64,000 nt of DNA, taken from an uncultured Chryseobacterium sp. (GTDB taxonomy: Bacteria; Bacteroidota; Bacteroidia; Flavobacteriales; Weeksellaceae). The first letter of the stretch is position 1; each line of letters starts with the position of its first letter. Shown piece after piece: positions 1-9,142 of this stretch. The notes beneath the pieces were generated by a model. It did not search any database. It had not been told where the DNA came from and saw only the letters and a program-made list of their open reading frames with translations. The translations under genes were made by a program, and so were the position numbers. Location: assembly GCA_913778085.1 (NCBI GenBank), contig CAJYXJ010000001.1:1-64000 (forward strand), given 5' to 3'.

Positions 1-110
1 TTGTTCTCAATATTCTCTCCGCTTTAGCTGCTTATTCCTTCTTTGATAAAAAACCTTCTATTAACACCAATTCCGACATTATTGATGAAGATAGATTGAT
101 TGCTGCTTAA
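1..110 (+). CDS. C-terminal end of an unrecognised protein (partial)
   Basis: The third forward frame is open from the window edge to a TAA at 108-110. It gives about 35 residues that end DEDRLIAA. The tail alternates a hydrophobic helix-like stretch (LNILSALAAYSFF) with a polar acidic end. I do not recognise the family, and the start lies outside the window. It converges on the SafE-like gene, whose stop is only 33 bases away. Frame openness and the clean stop support it; function cannot be inferred. Confidence 0.55.
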   Translation, partial: VLNILSALAAYSFFDKKPSINTNSDIIDEDRLIAA

Positions 111-142
111 GCCGAACTCACGTTAAATTATATTTGAAGGAT

Positions 143-910
143 CTAATGGCAATTCACCTTGCTGTGCTCATGCGAGCTATGATCTCCCGGCAGATGGCAG
201 TCTCCTTGATTATCTTTAGAGATCGTCATGGCTTCGGCTCTTGGTGAAATGTAGGGAATGCCTAATTCTAAACCTCGCACAATAAATAATCCTCCTAAAA
301 TAATCATGACAACCGGAATCACTTTCAGAACTTTTATTCTGAAGGTTTGATTCATCAGGTTTCCGACCAAAACGACGGTAAACATAAACGGAAGGGTACC
401 CAATCCAAATAAAGCCATATAAGAAGCGCCCTGCCATATTCCTCCGCTTGCCAGACTCGCTGTTAAAGCCATATAGACCATTCCGCAAGGCAAAAATCCG
501 TTTAATATACCTGTGGTAAATCTTGAACGGTAATCCGCTTTTTGCAGCAGCCTTCCGAGATTTGATTTTACTTTAAATAAGAATTTAGAGATAAAAGGAA
601 TCTTTGAAGCAAAATCTTTTCCCCCGAAAGAAAAAATTGCCATCACAATCAAAAGAACGCCAACGGCAATCGTAAGGTATTTCTGAAAGCCAGCCATCTC
701 AAAACCTTCACCGATGATTCCCAGGATCGCTCCTAAAAGGGAATAAGTAAAAATCCTTCCAAACTGATAGGTCAGGTTCTGAAGGTAATAATTCGTGGCC
801 TGCTTTTTTGTTAATCCCATTGACAAAGCAATAGGCCCACACATTCCAATACAGTGGAATCCGGAGGCGAAACCCAGTCCGATGGCCGATATGATAAGGG
901 CTATTTCCAT
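143..910 (-). CDS. SafE/TauE-family membrane protein of the cbb3 oxidase locus
   Basis: This 255-residue polytopic membrane protein begins with a helix containing the signature GFHCIGMCGP, typical of the sulfite exporter TauE/SafE (DsbD-like) family found next to cco genes. About six hydrophobic segments follow. A second Cys-containing motif, GFLPCGMVYMA, lies near residue 145. The last 20 residues are rich in His, Cys and acidic residues, which suggests metal binding. Family members beside ccoGHIS are thought to help copper or thiol handling during cbb3 oxidase maturation; that role is inferred here from position. The start overlaps the end of ccoH by 10 bases, so the two are probably co-translated. 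Confidence 0.88.
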   Translation of the reverse strand: MEIALIISAIGLGFASGFHCIGMCGPIALSMGLTKKQATNYYLQNLTYQFGRIFTYSLLGAILGIIGEGFEMAGFQKYLTIAVGVLLIVMAIFSFGGKDFASKIPFISKFLFKVKSNLGRLLQKADYRSRFTTGILNGFLPCGMVYMALTASLASGGIWQGASYMALFGLGTLPFMFTVVLVGNLMNQTFRIKVLKVIPVVMIILGGLFIVRGLELGIPYISPRAEAMTISKDNQGDCHLPGDHSSHEHSKVNCH

Positions 911-1353
911 ATTACATCATAATCCAGTCGGTAATCGGTCTTGTCTTTGGTCCAGCTTAAACGTAAAGTATAATTTCCCATCTTCAATACCTGTGCAGGA
1001 ATGATGAAAGATCGGTTCGCATCCAGCTGTACGGCTTTGTGAACGTCGAGATTCTGATCGTCGGTTCTGTTCAGTACGAATTTTGCGGTGGTATTGGAGT
1101 TATTGTAATCCTGTGGGAAAGTAATCTTAATGCCGGCTTTATCCTGGCTGTATACCGGCTTTTCCTGCAGTTCGTCTGCTCTTTTTTTAGCATCGATGAC
1201 ATCCTGGTATTTCAGCTCTTCTTCATAGTAATTGTCCGTTACCATTTCAGAATTTTTCTGTCCGTTCGGGAAAAGAAACAGCATGGACAAAATAAATATA
1301 ATAAATGCTGCCAATGCGATGAATACGCCATGTCCCCAACTAAAATTTTTCAT
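901..1353 (-). CDS. ccoH: FixH/CcoH family protein
   Basis: The 150-residue protein has one N-terminal membrane anchor (about residues 8-30, WGHGVFIALAAFIIFILSML) and a periplasmic domain. After the anchor comes the typical FixH pattern DNYYEEELKYQ. FixH/CcoH proteins stabilise the assembling cbb3 oxidase in the cytoplasmic membrane. It lies between ccoG and the SafE-like gene on the same strand and overlaps the latter. A strong hairpin separates it from ccoG, so part of its transcription may be independent or attenuated. Confidence 0.9.
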   Translation of the reverse strand: MKNFSWGHGVFIALAAFIIFILSMLFLFPNGQKNSEMVTDNYYEEELKYQDVIDAKKRADELQEKPVYSQDKAGIKITFPQDYNNSNTTAKFVLNRTDDQNLDVHKAVQLDANRSFIIPAQVLKMGNYTLRLSWTKDKTDYRLDYDVIWK

Positions 1354-1377
1354 TTCTCTTTTCTTTATTGCTTATAA

Positions 1378-1413
1378 AAGCCATCACGATTTATGATTAG
1401 ATCGTGATGGCTT
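1378..1413 (-). terminator. Perfect 13-bp hairpin between ccoG and ccoH
   Basis: AAGCCATCACGAT at 1378-1390 pairs perfectly with ATCGTGATGGCTT at 1401-1413 around a 10-base loop. Read on the minus strand, the stem is followed by TTTTATAAG, a short U tract. It lies just after the ccoG stop and before the ccoH start, so it would end or attenuate ccoG transcription inside the cco gene run. Confidence 0.7.
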
Positions 1414-1420
1414 CTGATGG

Positions 1421-2875
1421 TTAAAACTGTAATTTAAAAGGACCTTCAAAATAGGTCTGATAAGAATCGATCAGCTTGCCTTTCATATCGTAGACACCGA
1501 TCGTGATATTCTGCTTGGAAAGATTCATCTCACTTTCCGGGAAACTGATATTCACTGTTCCTTTCGTAATCTTGTCTCTTTCTACAGGAATTTTACTTGA
1601 TCCGCTGTAAATGACCTCGCCGTGCTTCGGCTCAATCACTTTAATGGTCACCAATTTCTTATCATTCGTCTTATTGAGGAAAGTATAATTGTACGTATTG
1701 GTAATATTTCCGTCCCTCACAAAGAAAGTACTTCCTGCAGGCTTAATGAACTTGGCTTCCATCTCACCTCTGTTGTATAAGAGATAGCCCAAAAACCCGG
1801 TTAACAGGATAAGAATAACGGCAAATCCTTTCATTCTTCCTGAAAACTTGAATTCCGTTTGCTTTTCAATTTCATTTTCGGTAGCATATCGGATCAGCCC
1901 TTTCGGCAGGCCGACTTTTTCCATCACTTCATCACAGGCATCGATACAGGCGGTACAGTTTACACATTCAAGCTGCTGTCCGTCTCTGATATCGATTCCG
2001 GTAGGGCATACCACTACGCACTGGTGACAGTCGATACAGTCGCCTTTTCCAGCAGCTTTTCGGTCTTCTCCTTTTCTCCATTTTGCTCTGTTTTCCCCTC
2101 TTTTGAAATCGTAGAAAACATTGACGGTATCTTTATCGATGAGTACGCCCTGTAACCTTCCGTATGGACAGACCAAAGTACAAACCTGCTCTCTGAACCA
2201 GGCAAATACAAAATAAAAAGCTGCCGTAAGAAGGATCATCACAATAAAATTGGTAGGATGGGCAAACGGTCCTTCCGAAACAATCCTGATGACTTCTTTA
2301 TAGCCCACGATATACATAAACATAAAGTGGGTAATGATTAATGAAATAAAAAGGTAAATGGTCCATTTCAGGCCTCTTTTCCAGATCTTCTCCGTGTTCC
2401 ATTCCTGGCGGTCCAGCTTCATCTGCTTGTTCCGGTCTCCTTCAATTGCATATTCTATCTTACGGAAGATCATTTCTAGGAAAATTGTCTGAGGGCAGAT
2501 CCACCCGCAGAAAATTCTACCGAAAGCAATCGTAAATACAATAATGAATATCAGGGAAGCAATGGCTCCTAAAGTAAGAATGAAAAAATCCTGAGGATAG
2601 AAAGGCTGTCCGAAAATAAAGAACTCCCTGTCGATCACATTAAATAAGACCAGCGGATTGCCGTTGATTTTAATAAACGGAACCGCAAAATAAATCAATA
2701 ATAAAATATAGCTTACAACATGTCTATAGTTGGTAAATTTCCCTCTGGGTTTTCTGGGATACACCCATTTTCTTTTCCCGGACTGGTCCATCGTGCCTAT
2801 AGAATCTCTGTAAGTTTCAGGGTCCAGAACCTGGCCCTGTCCGCCGCGTGCTTCTGTTTCTTCTATGTTTGACAT
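1421..2875 (-). CDS. ccoG: Cytochrome c oxidase accessory protein CcoG (FixG/RdxA)
   Basis: This 484-residue membrane iron-sulfur protein takes part in copper delivery for cbb3 oxidase; homologues act as Cu(II) reductases. Visible motifs in order are CGWICPQT after the second or third membrane helix, CTLVCPYGR, and a pair of 4Fe-4S clusters in CIDCHQCVVVCPTG and CVNCTACIDACD. A late membrane helix (about residue 350) and a C-terminal Ig-like periplasmic domain (FixG C) follow. Length and motif order are as usual for the family. Upstream of the start is a 96-base spacer to ccoP, and downstream the hairpin at 1378-1413. Confidence 0.95.
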   Translation of the reverse strand: MSNIEETEARGGQGQVLDPETYRDSIGTMDQSGKRKWVYPRKPRGKFTNYRHVVSYILLLIYFAVPFIKINGNPLVLFNVIDREFFIFGQPFYPQDFFILTLGAIASLIFIIVFTIAFGRIFCGWICPQTIFLEMIFRKIEYAIEGDRNKQMKLDRQEWNTEKIWKRGLKWTIYLFISLIITHFMFMYIVGYKEVIRIVSEGPFAHPTNFIVMILLTAAFYFVFAWFREQVCTLVCPYGRLQGVLIDKDTVNVFYDFKRGENRAKWRKGEDRKAAGKGDCIDCHQCVVVCPTGIDIRDGQQLECVNCTACIDACDEVMEKVGLPKGLIRYATENEIEKQTEFKFSGRMKGFAVILILLTGFLGYLLYNRGEMEAKFIKPAGSTFFVRDGNITNTYNYTFLNKTNDKKLVTIKVIEPKHGEVIYSGSSKIPVERDKITKGTVNISFPESEMNLSKQNITIGVYDMKGKLIDSYQTYFEGPFKLQF

Positions 2876-2971
2876 TTGTAATAGTATTTAAAAAAAGAAA
2901 AACATAATTCGTTACTATTTTTTAATCTAATAACAAATTATGTTTCTCATATGCTTAATTTTTATTTAAAA

Positions 2972-3853
2972 TTATTCTTTTTCCCAATGCGCTTCAGTTC
3001 CCTGAGGAGCTGCACCGCCCTGAGCTTCTGTTACCGGAGGTAGTTCCTGGTTGATGTGGTATACATATGCTGCAATTTTTTCAATTTCAGCTCCCGAAAC
3101 CTCTCCGTTTTTACCGAACGCTCTCATCGCAGGATTGTTAGGAGAACCGTTCCAGTCCATGTGGAAAACGTTTTTAAACAACGTTTTCTCCGGCTGGTTG
3201 ATCCAGTATTTGTCGGTAAGGTTCGGTCCGATACCGCCACCACCATCTTCCTTGTGACAAGAGGCACAGTTGGTTTTAAACAATTCTTTCCCTTCTGCAA
3301 TATTATCTGCTGAATATTTAGCGGTTTCAATTGTTACAGGAGGCTGAGTCTTAGTATATATTTCAATTGCTGCAATCTGCTCTTTATATTCCTGCTCGTA
3401 CTCGTTGATCGGGTGCGCAAAATCAGTGAAAGAGTAGGCTGCTACGTACAGAATACAAAAAGCGGTCCCAAAGTAGAAAAGGCCTACCCACCATTTCGGC
3501 AATTGGTTATCCAATTCCATGATCCCGTCGAAACCATGGTCGATAAGGATATCCTTCTCTTCAGCGGCAGATTGCTTCTTGAATGCTGCGTTGTATAATC
3601 TCTTGAAATAAGGTACTTTTTTCTCAGCCAGATACGCTGCCTTTTCCTCAGGAGATAACTTCTTGAACTTGTTGTTTTCAACAAGATCCCCGATCGCTCC
3701 GTGGATATAAGCCAGAATCCCGGCAATGATTACCGTTCCCCAGAAATAAGGAGAACTCAAGAACGCATAACTTTGTACAAACAGATAATAAAAAATAGTT
3801 AAAAGTACGATTATGATGAGTATGTTGATAACAACCGGTGTTCTTTGTTTCAT
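2972..3853 (-). CDS. ccoP: cbb3 oxidase subunit III, mono-haem CcoP
   Basis: The 293-residue protein has two N-terminal membrane helices (about residues 8-28 and 36-54), a third near residue 120 (WWVGLFYFGTAFCILYVAAY), and a C-terminal cytochrome c domain. Only one haem attachment motif is visible, CASCH near residue 198; proteobacterial CcoP usually has two. The downstream NPAMRAF stretch supplies a plausible axial Met. It passes electrons to the CcoO part of the oxidase. It starts 7 bases after ccoQ, so it belongs to the ccoNO-Q-P transcript. The tail is Gly/Ala/Glu-rich and of no clear function. Confidence 0.93.
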   Translation of the reverse strand: MKQRTPVVINILIIIVLLTIFYYLFVQSYAFLSSPYFWGTVIIAGILAYIHGAIGDLVENNKFKKLSPEEKAAYLAEKKVPYFKRLYNAAFKKQSAAEEKDILIDHGFDGIMELDNQLPKWWVGLFYFGTAFCILYVAAYSFTDFAHPINEYEQEYKEQIAAIEIYTKTQPPVTIETAKYSADNIAEGKELFKTNCASCHKEDGGGGIGPNLTDKYWINQPEKTLFKNVFHMDWNGSPNNPAMRAFGKNGEVSGAEIEKIAAYVYHINQELPPVTEAQGGAAPQGTEAHWEKE

Positions 3854-3860
3854 AATAAAT

Positions 3861-4061
3861 TTAATTTTTTAGATTAAAATCGTCATCCTGATCATCCTGC
3901 AGAGGTGCTTCCTCTTCTTCCTTGTAATATTTTTTAGGCTTGCTAAAAACATAGATTACCAAAGAAATGAAGAACAGAAGAAAGAAAATCAGAGCCAAGG
4001 TCTGGTAAAAACCAGCATTGTCAGTATTGGATAAGATGTCTTTAAAATTCTGCGGGATCAT
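3861..4061 (-). CDS. ccoQ: CcoQ/FixQ-type small cbb3 oxidase subunit
   Basis: The 66-residue protein has one membrane helix (about residues 23-42, LALIFFLLFFISLVIYVF), then a KPKKYY stretch and an acidic tail (EEEEAPLQDDQDDD), the usual layout of CcoQ. CcoQ stabilises the cbb3 core complex. The gene sits between ccoNO and ccoP with short spacers (17 and 7 bases), which argues for one operon. Identification rests on position, size and topology, as the primary sequence is poorly conserved in this family. Confidence 0.82.
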   Translation of the reverse strand: MIPQNFKDILSNTDNAGFYQTLALIFFLLFFISLVIYVFSKPKKYYKEEEEAPLQDDQDDDFNLKN

Positions 4062-4078
4062 GATGTGAACCTTTAATA

Positions 4079-6337
4079 TTAGTTATTACTTGCTGTTTTA
4101 ATTTCAGTGGTCTTAATATCCGTTCCTAATCTCTGAAGATAAGAGATCAGTGCTACCACTTCTTTTTTCTCCAGTTCTCCTTTAGGTTTTTGTGCATAAG
4201 CCTTCTTCAAATCCGGCGCTTCAGACATAATGTCTCTTACGATTTTTGAAGCCTGGTTGTTAGCCCATGAGTTGGCAGAGTCGATTTCAGCTTTGGTATA
4301 AGGCACTTCGAAAGCGCTCTTCATCAGCTTCATCTTGTCTACCATCTTAGATCGGTCCAGGTCGGTAGCGATCAGCCAAGGGTAACGAGGCATGATGGAA
4401 CCTGCGGAAGTTGATCTCGGGTTATACATGTGCTTGTAATGCCAAGAACTTGGGTTTTTACCACCTTCTCTATGCAAATCCGGTCCGGTTCTTTTTGATC
4501 CCCAAAGGAAAGGTCTGTCGTAAACGAATTCCCCTGCTTTGGAATACTGTCCGTTTTTACCGTTGAATCTTACGATCTCGTCTCTGAACGGTCTTACCAT
4601 CTGTGAGTGGCATGCATTACATCCTTCTCTGATATAAATATCTCTACCTTCCAGTTCAAGCGGAGAATAAGGTTTTACTGCTGAAATGGTCGGTACACTT
4701 TTCTTAAGGGAAAGCGTAGGGATAATTTCCACCATACTACCGATTGAGATCGTCAATAAAGACAAGATACCCATAAGTACCGGAGTTCTTTCCAGCCAAA
4801 GGTGAGTTCCTTCACCTTCTTTACGTTTTCCGCTGATATTTGCTAAAGCCGGTGCTTCTGCAGGTACATCTTTTTGGAATGATCCTTTTCTTACCGTGGC
4901 TACAAGGTTTACCACCATCAGGATAGCTCCTGAAAGATAGAACAGTCCTCCTACGAATCTCATTTTAAAGTAAGGAATGATTGCCGTTACAGTATCCAAC
5001 CAGTTTTTCCAAACCAAAGTTCCGTCCGGGTTAAACTGCTTCCACATCAGCCCTTGCGTGAAACCTGAAATATACATCGGTACCGCATAGAAAATGATCC
5101 CCAAGGTACCTAACCAGAAATGCCAGTTGGCTAATTTTACGGAATATATTTTCGTTCTCCAAAGAATCGGGATCAGATAATAGATTACCCCGAATGCCAT
5201 GAAACCGTTCCATCCAAGTGCTCCTAAGTGTACGTGACCAATTACCCAATCGGTAAAGTGACCTATTTTATTGATGTTTTTCGTTGCCAAAAGCGGACCT
5301 TCGAAAGTTGCCATTCCGTAACATGTTACCGCTACCACGAAGAATTTCAGAATAGGATTTTCCCTTACTTTATCCCAGGCACCTCTTAGTGTAAGAAGCC
5401 CGTTCAGCATTCCTCCCCATGACGGTGCGATAAGCATGATCGAGAACCCTGTTCCTACAGCCTGAGCCCAGGCCGGAAGAGCGGTATACTGAAGGTGGTG
5501 AGGACCTGCCCAGATGTATACGAAGATCAATGACCAGAAGTGAATGATCGATAATTTATAAGAGAATACCGGTCGGTCTGCTGCTTTCGGTAAGAAATAA
5601 TACATTAAACCAAGTACCGGAGTCGTAAGAACGAAGGCTACGGCATTGTGTCCGTACCACCATTGTACGATGGCATCTTTTACTCCTGCATAAGCCGAAT
5701 ACGATTTCCATCCTGTGAAAGAAAGAGGAACCTCCAAATTGTTGAAGATGTGCAGCATAGCTACGGCAATCCATGTACCTACATAGAACCAGATGGCAAC
5801 GTAAAGGTGTCTCACCCTTCTATTGGCAATGGTCAGGAACATATTCGCTCCGAAAATGATCCATGAGAAGGCGATAAGGATATCGATTGGCCACTCGTGC
5901 TCTGCGTATTCCTTGGAAGTGTTAATTCCCATAAAGAATGTTACATACGTTACCAGGATCATAATCTGCCATGTCCAGAAATGGATCCAGGATAAGGTAT
6001 CGCTGTACATTCTTGTTTTTAATAATCTCTGTAAAGAGTAGTATACCCCTACATAAACCACATTCATTACGAATGCAAAAATTACAGTGGTCGTGTGCAG
6101 CATCCTGATCCTTCCGAACCCGAATGCACCATGCGTTTTAATCAATCCGTCGATACCGCCACCTAAACTCTTAATGGTCGTATCATCAGTTCCAAAAATA
6201 AATTCCGGAAGCTCAGGATAGAAAAGCATTAATGCCGCCGTAAGCCCGAATAAAAACCCTATGATCCCGAAAGCTACGGTCGCATAGAGGAATGCCCGGA
6301 CAATACTGTTGTCATAACTAAACTTTTGTGTTTCCAT
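4079..6337 (-). CDS. ccoNO: Fused cbb3 oxidase subunits I and II (CcoN-CcoO)
   Basis: The 752-residue product joins the catalytic haem-copper subunit CcoN (about residues 1-490) to the mono-haem cytochrome subunit CcoO (about 510-752). CcoN landmarks include WWYGHNAVAF and GPHHLQYTALP, which carry CuB histidine ligands, and GHVHLGALGWNGF, which carries haem ligands. CcoO begins with its membrane anchor and carries CNACH near residue 575 followed by MVRPF. The enzyme reduces O2 to water with high affinity under low oxygen. This fusion is a known Bacteroidota arrangement. It lies 5 bases after ccoS and 17 before ccoQ, so the four genes form one transcript. Confidence 0.96.
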   Translation of the reverse strand: METQKFSYDNSIVRAFLYATVAFGIIGFLFGLTAALMLFYPELPEFIFGTDDTTIKSLGGGIDGLIKTHGAFGFGRIRMLHTTTVIFAFVMNVVYVGVYYSLQRLLKTRMYSDTLSWIHFWTWQIMILVTYVTFFMGINTSKEYAEHEWPIDILIAFSWIIFGANMFLTIANRRVRHLYVAIWFYVGTWIAVAMLHIFNNLEVPLSFTGWKSYSAYAGVKDAIVQWWYGHNAVAFVLTTPVLGLMYYFLPKAADRPVFSYKLSIIHFWSLIFVYIWAGPHHLQYTALPAWAQAVGTGFSIMLIAPSWGGMLNGLLTLRGAWDKVRENPILKFFVVAVTCYGMATFEGPLLATKNINKIGHFTDWVIGHVHLGALGWNGFMAFGVIYYLIPILWRTKIYSVKLANWHFWLGTLGIIFYAVPMYISGFTQGLMWKQFNPDGTLVWKNWLDTVTAIIPYFKMRFVGGLFYLSGAILMVVNLVATVRKGSFQKDVPAEAPALANISGKRKEGEGTHLWLERTPVLMGILSLLTISIGSMVEIIPTLSLKKSVPTISAVKPYSPLELEGRDIYIREGCNACHSQMVRPFRDEIVRFNGKNGQYSKAGEFVYDRPFLWGSKRTGPDLHREGGKNPSSWHYKHMYNPRSTSAGSIMPRYPWLIATDLDRSKMVDKMKLMKSAFEVPYTKAEIDSANSWANNQASKIVRDIMSEAPDLKKAYAQKPKGELEKKEVVALISYLQRLGTDIKTTEIKTASNN

Positions 6338-6342
6338 ATCAA

Positions 6343-6567
6343 CTATTCACTTTTATCTTCAATTTTATTATTTTCTCCTTTTTCTTTTGTGTTATCTTTG
6401 TTGCTAGGCTCATCTTTTTCCTTGATTTCATCGGAGTCGAACAGGATTCTCACAGCAGGGGATTCATCGTCCTCAAACTGCCCTTTTCTCGCGTAAATGA
6501 TAAACACGACCAGGAAAACAGCAGCTAAAGAAACACTGCAAAGGATCATTAAATACAGAATATCCAT
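6343..6567 (-). CDS. ccoS: cbb3 oxidase assembly protein CcoS
   Basis: The 74-residue protein has one N-terminal membrane helix (LYLMILCSVSLAAVFLVVFIIY) and the signature that follows it in CcoS, with FDSDEIKEKDEPS-type acidic residues and a Lys/Glu-rich tail. CcoS is needed for cofactor insertion into cbb3 oxidase. It is the first gene of the ccoS-NO-Q-P run, 5 bases before ccoNO. Its position between ccoI and ccoN is conserved in flavobacteria. Confidence 0.88.
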   Translation of the reverse strand: MDILYLMILCSVSLAAVFLVVFIIYARKGQFEDDESPAVRILFDSDEIKEKDEPSNKDNTKEKGENNKIEDKSE

Positions 6568-6574
6568 TAGACAA

Positions 6575-6582
6575 CAAAATTA
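6575..6582 (-). promoter_or_regulatory. Possible -7 box for ccoS-NO-Q-P
   Basis: On the minus strand the sequence reads TAATTTTG, matching the Bacteroidota -7 consensus TAnnTTTG, 8 bases before the ccoS ATG. A TTTG lies 16 bases upstream, closer than the usual 19-20, so the -33 element is uncertain. This would make an almost leaderless transcript. Confidence 0.4.
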
Positions 6583-6677
6583 ACCTATTTTCGGGGTTCA
6601 AATTTAATGAAAAATAATGACTTTCATCACGAAATACAGGTTTTAGGTAATTTAAAATCAGTCTAAATAAGCCCTGT

Positions 6678-9059
6678 TTAAGCCTGCTTTTTGAAATATT
6701 TTCTGCCCAGAATCCAGGTCGAAAGTGTGGTAAATGAAACTACCGTAATCGAACTCGCCGGCATAATCAAAGCAGCAAAAAGGGGATGCATATGTCCTGT
6801 AACTGCATAGCTTAAACCGACGATATTGTAAAGAAAACTAATTATAAATGTGATTTTCACAATCGTAATTGAGCCTTTGCATACATTCAGGTACCGGTCC
6901 AGCATCACCACCTTTTCTCCATTCATAATCACATCCGAAGAAGGAGTAAAACTGTTAGAATCATCGGCAATCGCGATTCCCACGTTGCTTTGTTTAAGAG
7001 CTCCCGCATCGTTCAGTCCGTCACCGAGCATAGCTACTTTCATATTACGGCTCTGAAGATCCTGAATGTAGTTCAGCTTATCTTCCGGGCTTTGGTTGAA
7101 TGCCATTGCCTGGTAATCCGGAATTAGCTCCTTAAGTTGATCTTCTTCCGAAGAATTGTCGCCGCTCAGGATAAAAACGTTATAATTCGTCAGCTTTTTA
7201 AAAAGATCTTTCAGGTTCTCACGATATTCGTTCTTAAAAATAAATTTCCCTAAAAACTGATTGTTCTTGCTGATATATACGGCGGTTTCAAGGTTTTTGG
7301 ATTCCTGATCATTGTATTTTGCAGAACCGATCTTATAAACATTTCCTCTTACACTGGCTTCATAACCTTTCCCTGAAATTTCCCTGAAATGTTCCACCGG
7401 AAAATATTCATCTTTTGCTTCGATGAATTCATACAGGGATTTAGAAAGCGGGTGATTGGAATTCTTTAATAACGTTTTAATATTCAATAAATCAAATTCG
7501 CTGATTTCATTGCCTTCAAATTTAATATTTGATTTTTTCCGATGGGTAATGGTTCCTGTTTTATCGAAAACAATTGTATCCAGTTTCGCAATTTTCTCGA
7601 TGGTTAGGGTATCTTTTACATAAAATTTATTTCGCCCTAAAATCCTCATGATATGCCCAAACGTAAACGGTGCCGACAATGCCAGCGCACAAGGACAGGC
7701 GATAATCAGGATCGCTGAAATGACCTGGAACATTTTCTCCAGGTCTACGGTTGCCCAGTAGATTCCTGCAACAAGCGCAATGCCTAAAATAATGAAGGTG
7801 AAGTATTTACTGATGGTATTGGTCAGGGTGTCCAGTCCGGTTTCGTGCTTTTTAAAGGCCTCTTTATTCCAAAGCTGGGTCAGGTAACTCTGGTCCACAT
7901 CCTTGATCACTTCCAGCTCCAGCGAAGAACCGATCTGCTTTCCGCCGGCAAAGATCTTATCTCCCGGCTGCTTACTGATGCTCTCACTTTCCCCCGTGAT
8001 AAAACTGTTGTCGATATTCCCTTCCCCGTTGATCAGGATCGCGTCCACCGGGATTATTTCCTGATTTCTCACTAAGATTCGGTCTCCAACTTTAACATCA
8101 GAAAGCAAAATGTTTTCCTGTTTTCCTTCAAAATCAACCTTCGTTACGGCAATCGGGTAAAAGGATTTGTAATCCCGGTCATACGAAAGCGCATTGTAGG
8201 TTCTCTTCTGGAAAATTTTGCCTAACAGCATGAAGAAAAGAAGTCCGCACAGCGTATCGAAATAGCCCGGACCGTAATTGGTGGCCACTTCATACAGGCT
8301 CCGCCCGAAAAGAACAATAATCCCCAGCACAATCGGAACGTCAATATTTACGATCCCGTTTTTAAGACCGTACCAGGCCGATTTATAATAATCCGATGCG
8401 GAATAGACCACCACCGGAATCGCCAGCAAACACATCAGAGCCCTGAAAAGCCCTTTGTAATGTTCCATCCAGTAATCTTCGCCGCCGATGTATTCCGGAA
8501 ATGCCAGAAACATCCCGTTTCCGAAGGCAAAAGCGGCTATGGCAAACTTTACCAGCAGCGATTTGTCAAGATGTTCCACATTTTTGTCCGCTGTTTCAAG
8601 GCTGATAACCGGCTTGTAACCTAAATTGGTTAAAAAGTTAGCTAATTCGCTTAATTTAAGTTCGTTATGGTTAAAAGAAATTTGTAAGGTCTTTCTGGTG
8701 AAGTTAACTTGAGAATATTTAATGTTCTTGTTCAAAGTATGCAGGCTTTCCAGCAGCCAGATACACGACGAACAGTGGATGACGGGAATCTTGAAAGTCA
8801 CTAAACTTGTACCTCCTTCCGAAAAATCCGTTACCTTATCGAAAATTTCCTGGGTATCAAGATATTCAAACTGTGATGAGCTTTCGTCCGGACGGATCCC
8901 GGCCCGTTTATTTAATTCGTAAAAATTACTTAAGTTGTTGGTATTCAGAATTTCGTAAACAGACTTACAACCGTTGCAGCAGAAAGTCCTTTCATCAAAC
9001 AGAATTCTTTCCTTTTCGATCTCTTGACCACAATGAAAACAGTTCTCGCTCACCTCCAT
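6678..9059 (-). CDS. ccoI: Copper-translocating P-type ATPase CcoI/FixI
   Basis: The 793-residue P1B ATPase supplies copper to cbb3 oxidase. The N-terminus holds a Cys cluster (HCGQEIEKERILF, then CCNGC), then an HMA-type metal-binding domain whose core is HCSSCIWLLESL. Eight membrane helices carry the CPC ion-binding motif (IACPCALALS, about residue 455). The phosphorylation site DKTGTITHR is near residue 495 and the hinge GDGLNDAGAL is present. Length and order match the family, which is annotated as heavy-metal translocating ATPase with metal-binding domain. It is upstream of ccoS with a 110-base spacer and divergent from the Crp/Fnr regulator. Confidence 0.94.
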   Translation of the reverse strand: MEVSENCFHCGQEIEKERILFDERTFCCNGCKSVYEILNTNNLSNFYELNKRAGIRPDESSSQFEYLDTQEIFDKVTDFSEGGTSLVTFKIPVIHCSSCIWLLESLHTLNKNIKYSQVNFTRKTLQISFNHNELKLSELANFLTNLGYKPVISLETADKNVEHLDKSLLVKFAIAAFAFGNGMFLAFPEYIGGEDYWMEHYKGLFRALMCLLAIPVVVYSASDYYKSAWYGLKNGIVNIDVPIVLGIIVLFGRSLYEVATNYGPGYFDTLCGLLFFMLLGKIFQKRTYNALSYDRDYKSFYPIAVTKVDFEGKQENILLSDVKVGDRILVRNQEIIPVDAILINGEGNIDNSFITGESESISKQPGDKIFAGGKQIGSSLELEVIKDVDQSYLTQLWNKEAFKKHETGLDTLTNTISKYFTFIILGIALVAGIYWATVDLEKMFQVISAILIIACPCALALSAPFTFGHIMRILGRNKFYVKDTLTIEKIAKLDTIVFDKTGTITHRKKSNIKFEGNEISEFDLLNIKTLLKNSNHPLSKSLYEFIEAKDEYFPVEHFREISGKGYEASVRGNVYKIGSAKYNDQESKNLETAVYISKNNQFLGKFIFKNEYRENLKDLFKKLTNYNVFILSGDNSSEEDQLKELIPDYQAMAFNQSPEDKLNYIQDLQSRNMKVAMLGDGLNDAGALKQSNVGIAIADDSNSFTPSSDVIMNGEKVVMLDRYLNVCKGSITIVKITFIISFLYNIVGLSYAVTGHMHPLFAALIMPASSITVVSFTTLSTWILGRKYFKKQA

Positions 9060-9092
9060 AAATTATTGAACTACAAAATTATAACAAATTTT

Positions 9093-9124
9093 TTTGTTTA
9101 TCGAGTTAAAAAGTTCTATTTTTG
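9093..9124 (+). promoter_or_regulatory. Bacteroidota-type promoter of the Crp/Fnr gene
   Basis: TTTG at 9093-9096, a 20-base spacer, then TATTTTTG at 9117-9124 match the consensus TTTG/N19-20/TAnnTTTG. The -7 box ends only 6 bases before the first possible ATG (9131), which favours the second ATG (9143) as the real start. Confidence 0.65.
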
Positions 9125-9142
9125 TGATAAATGTCATATAGA

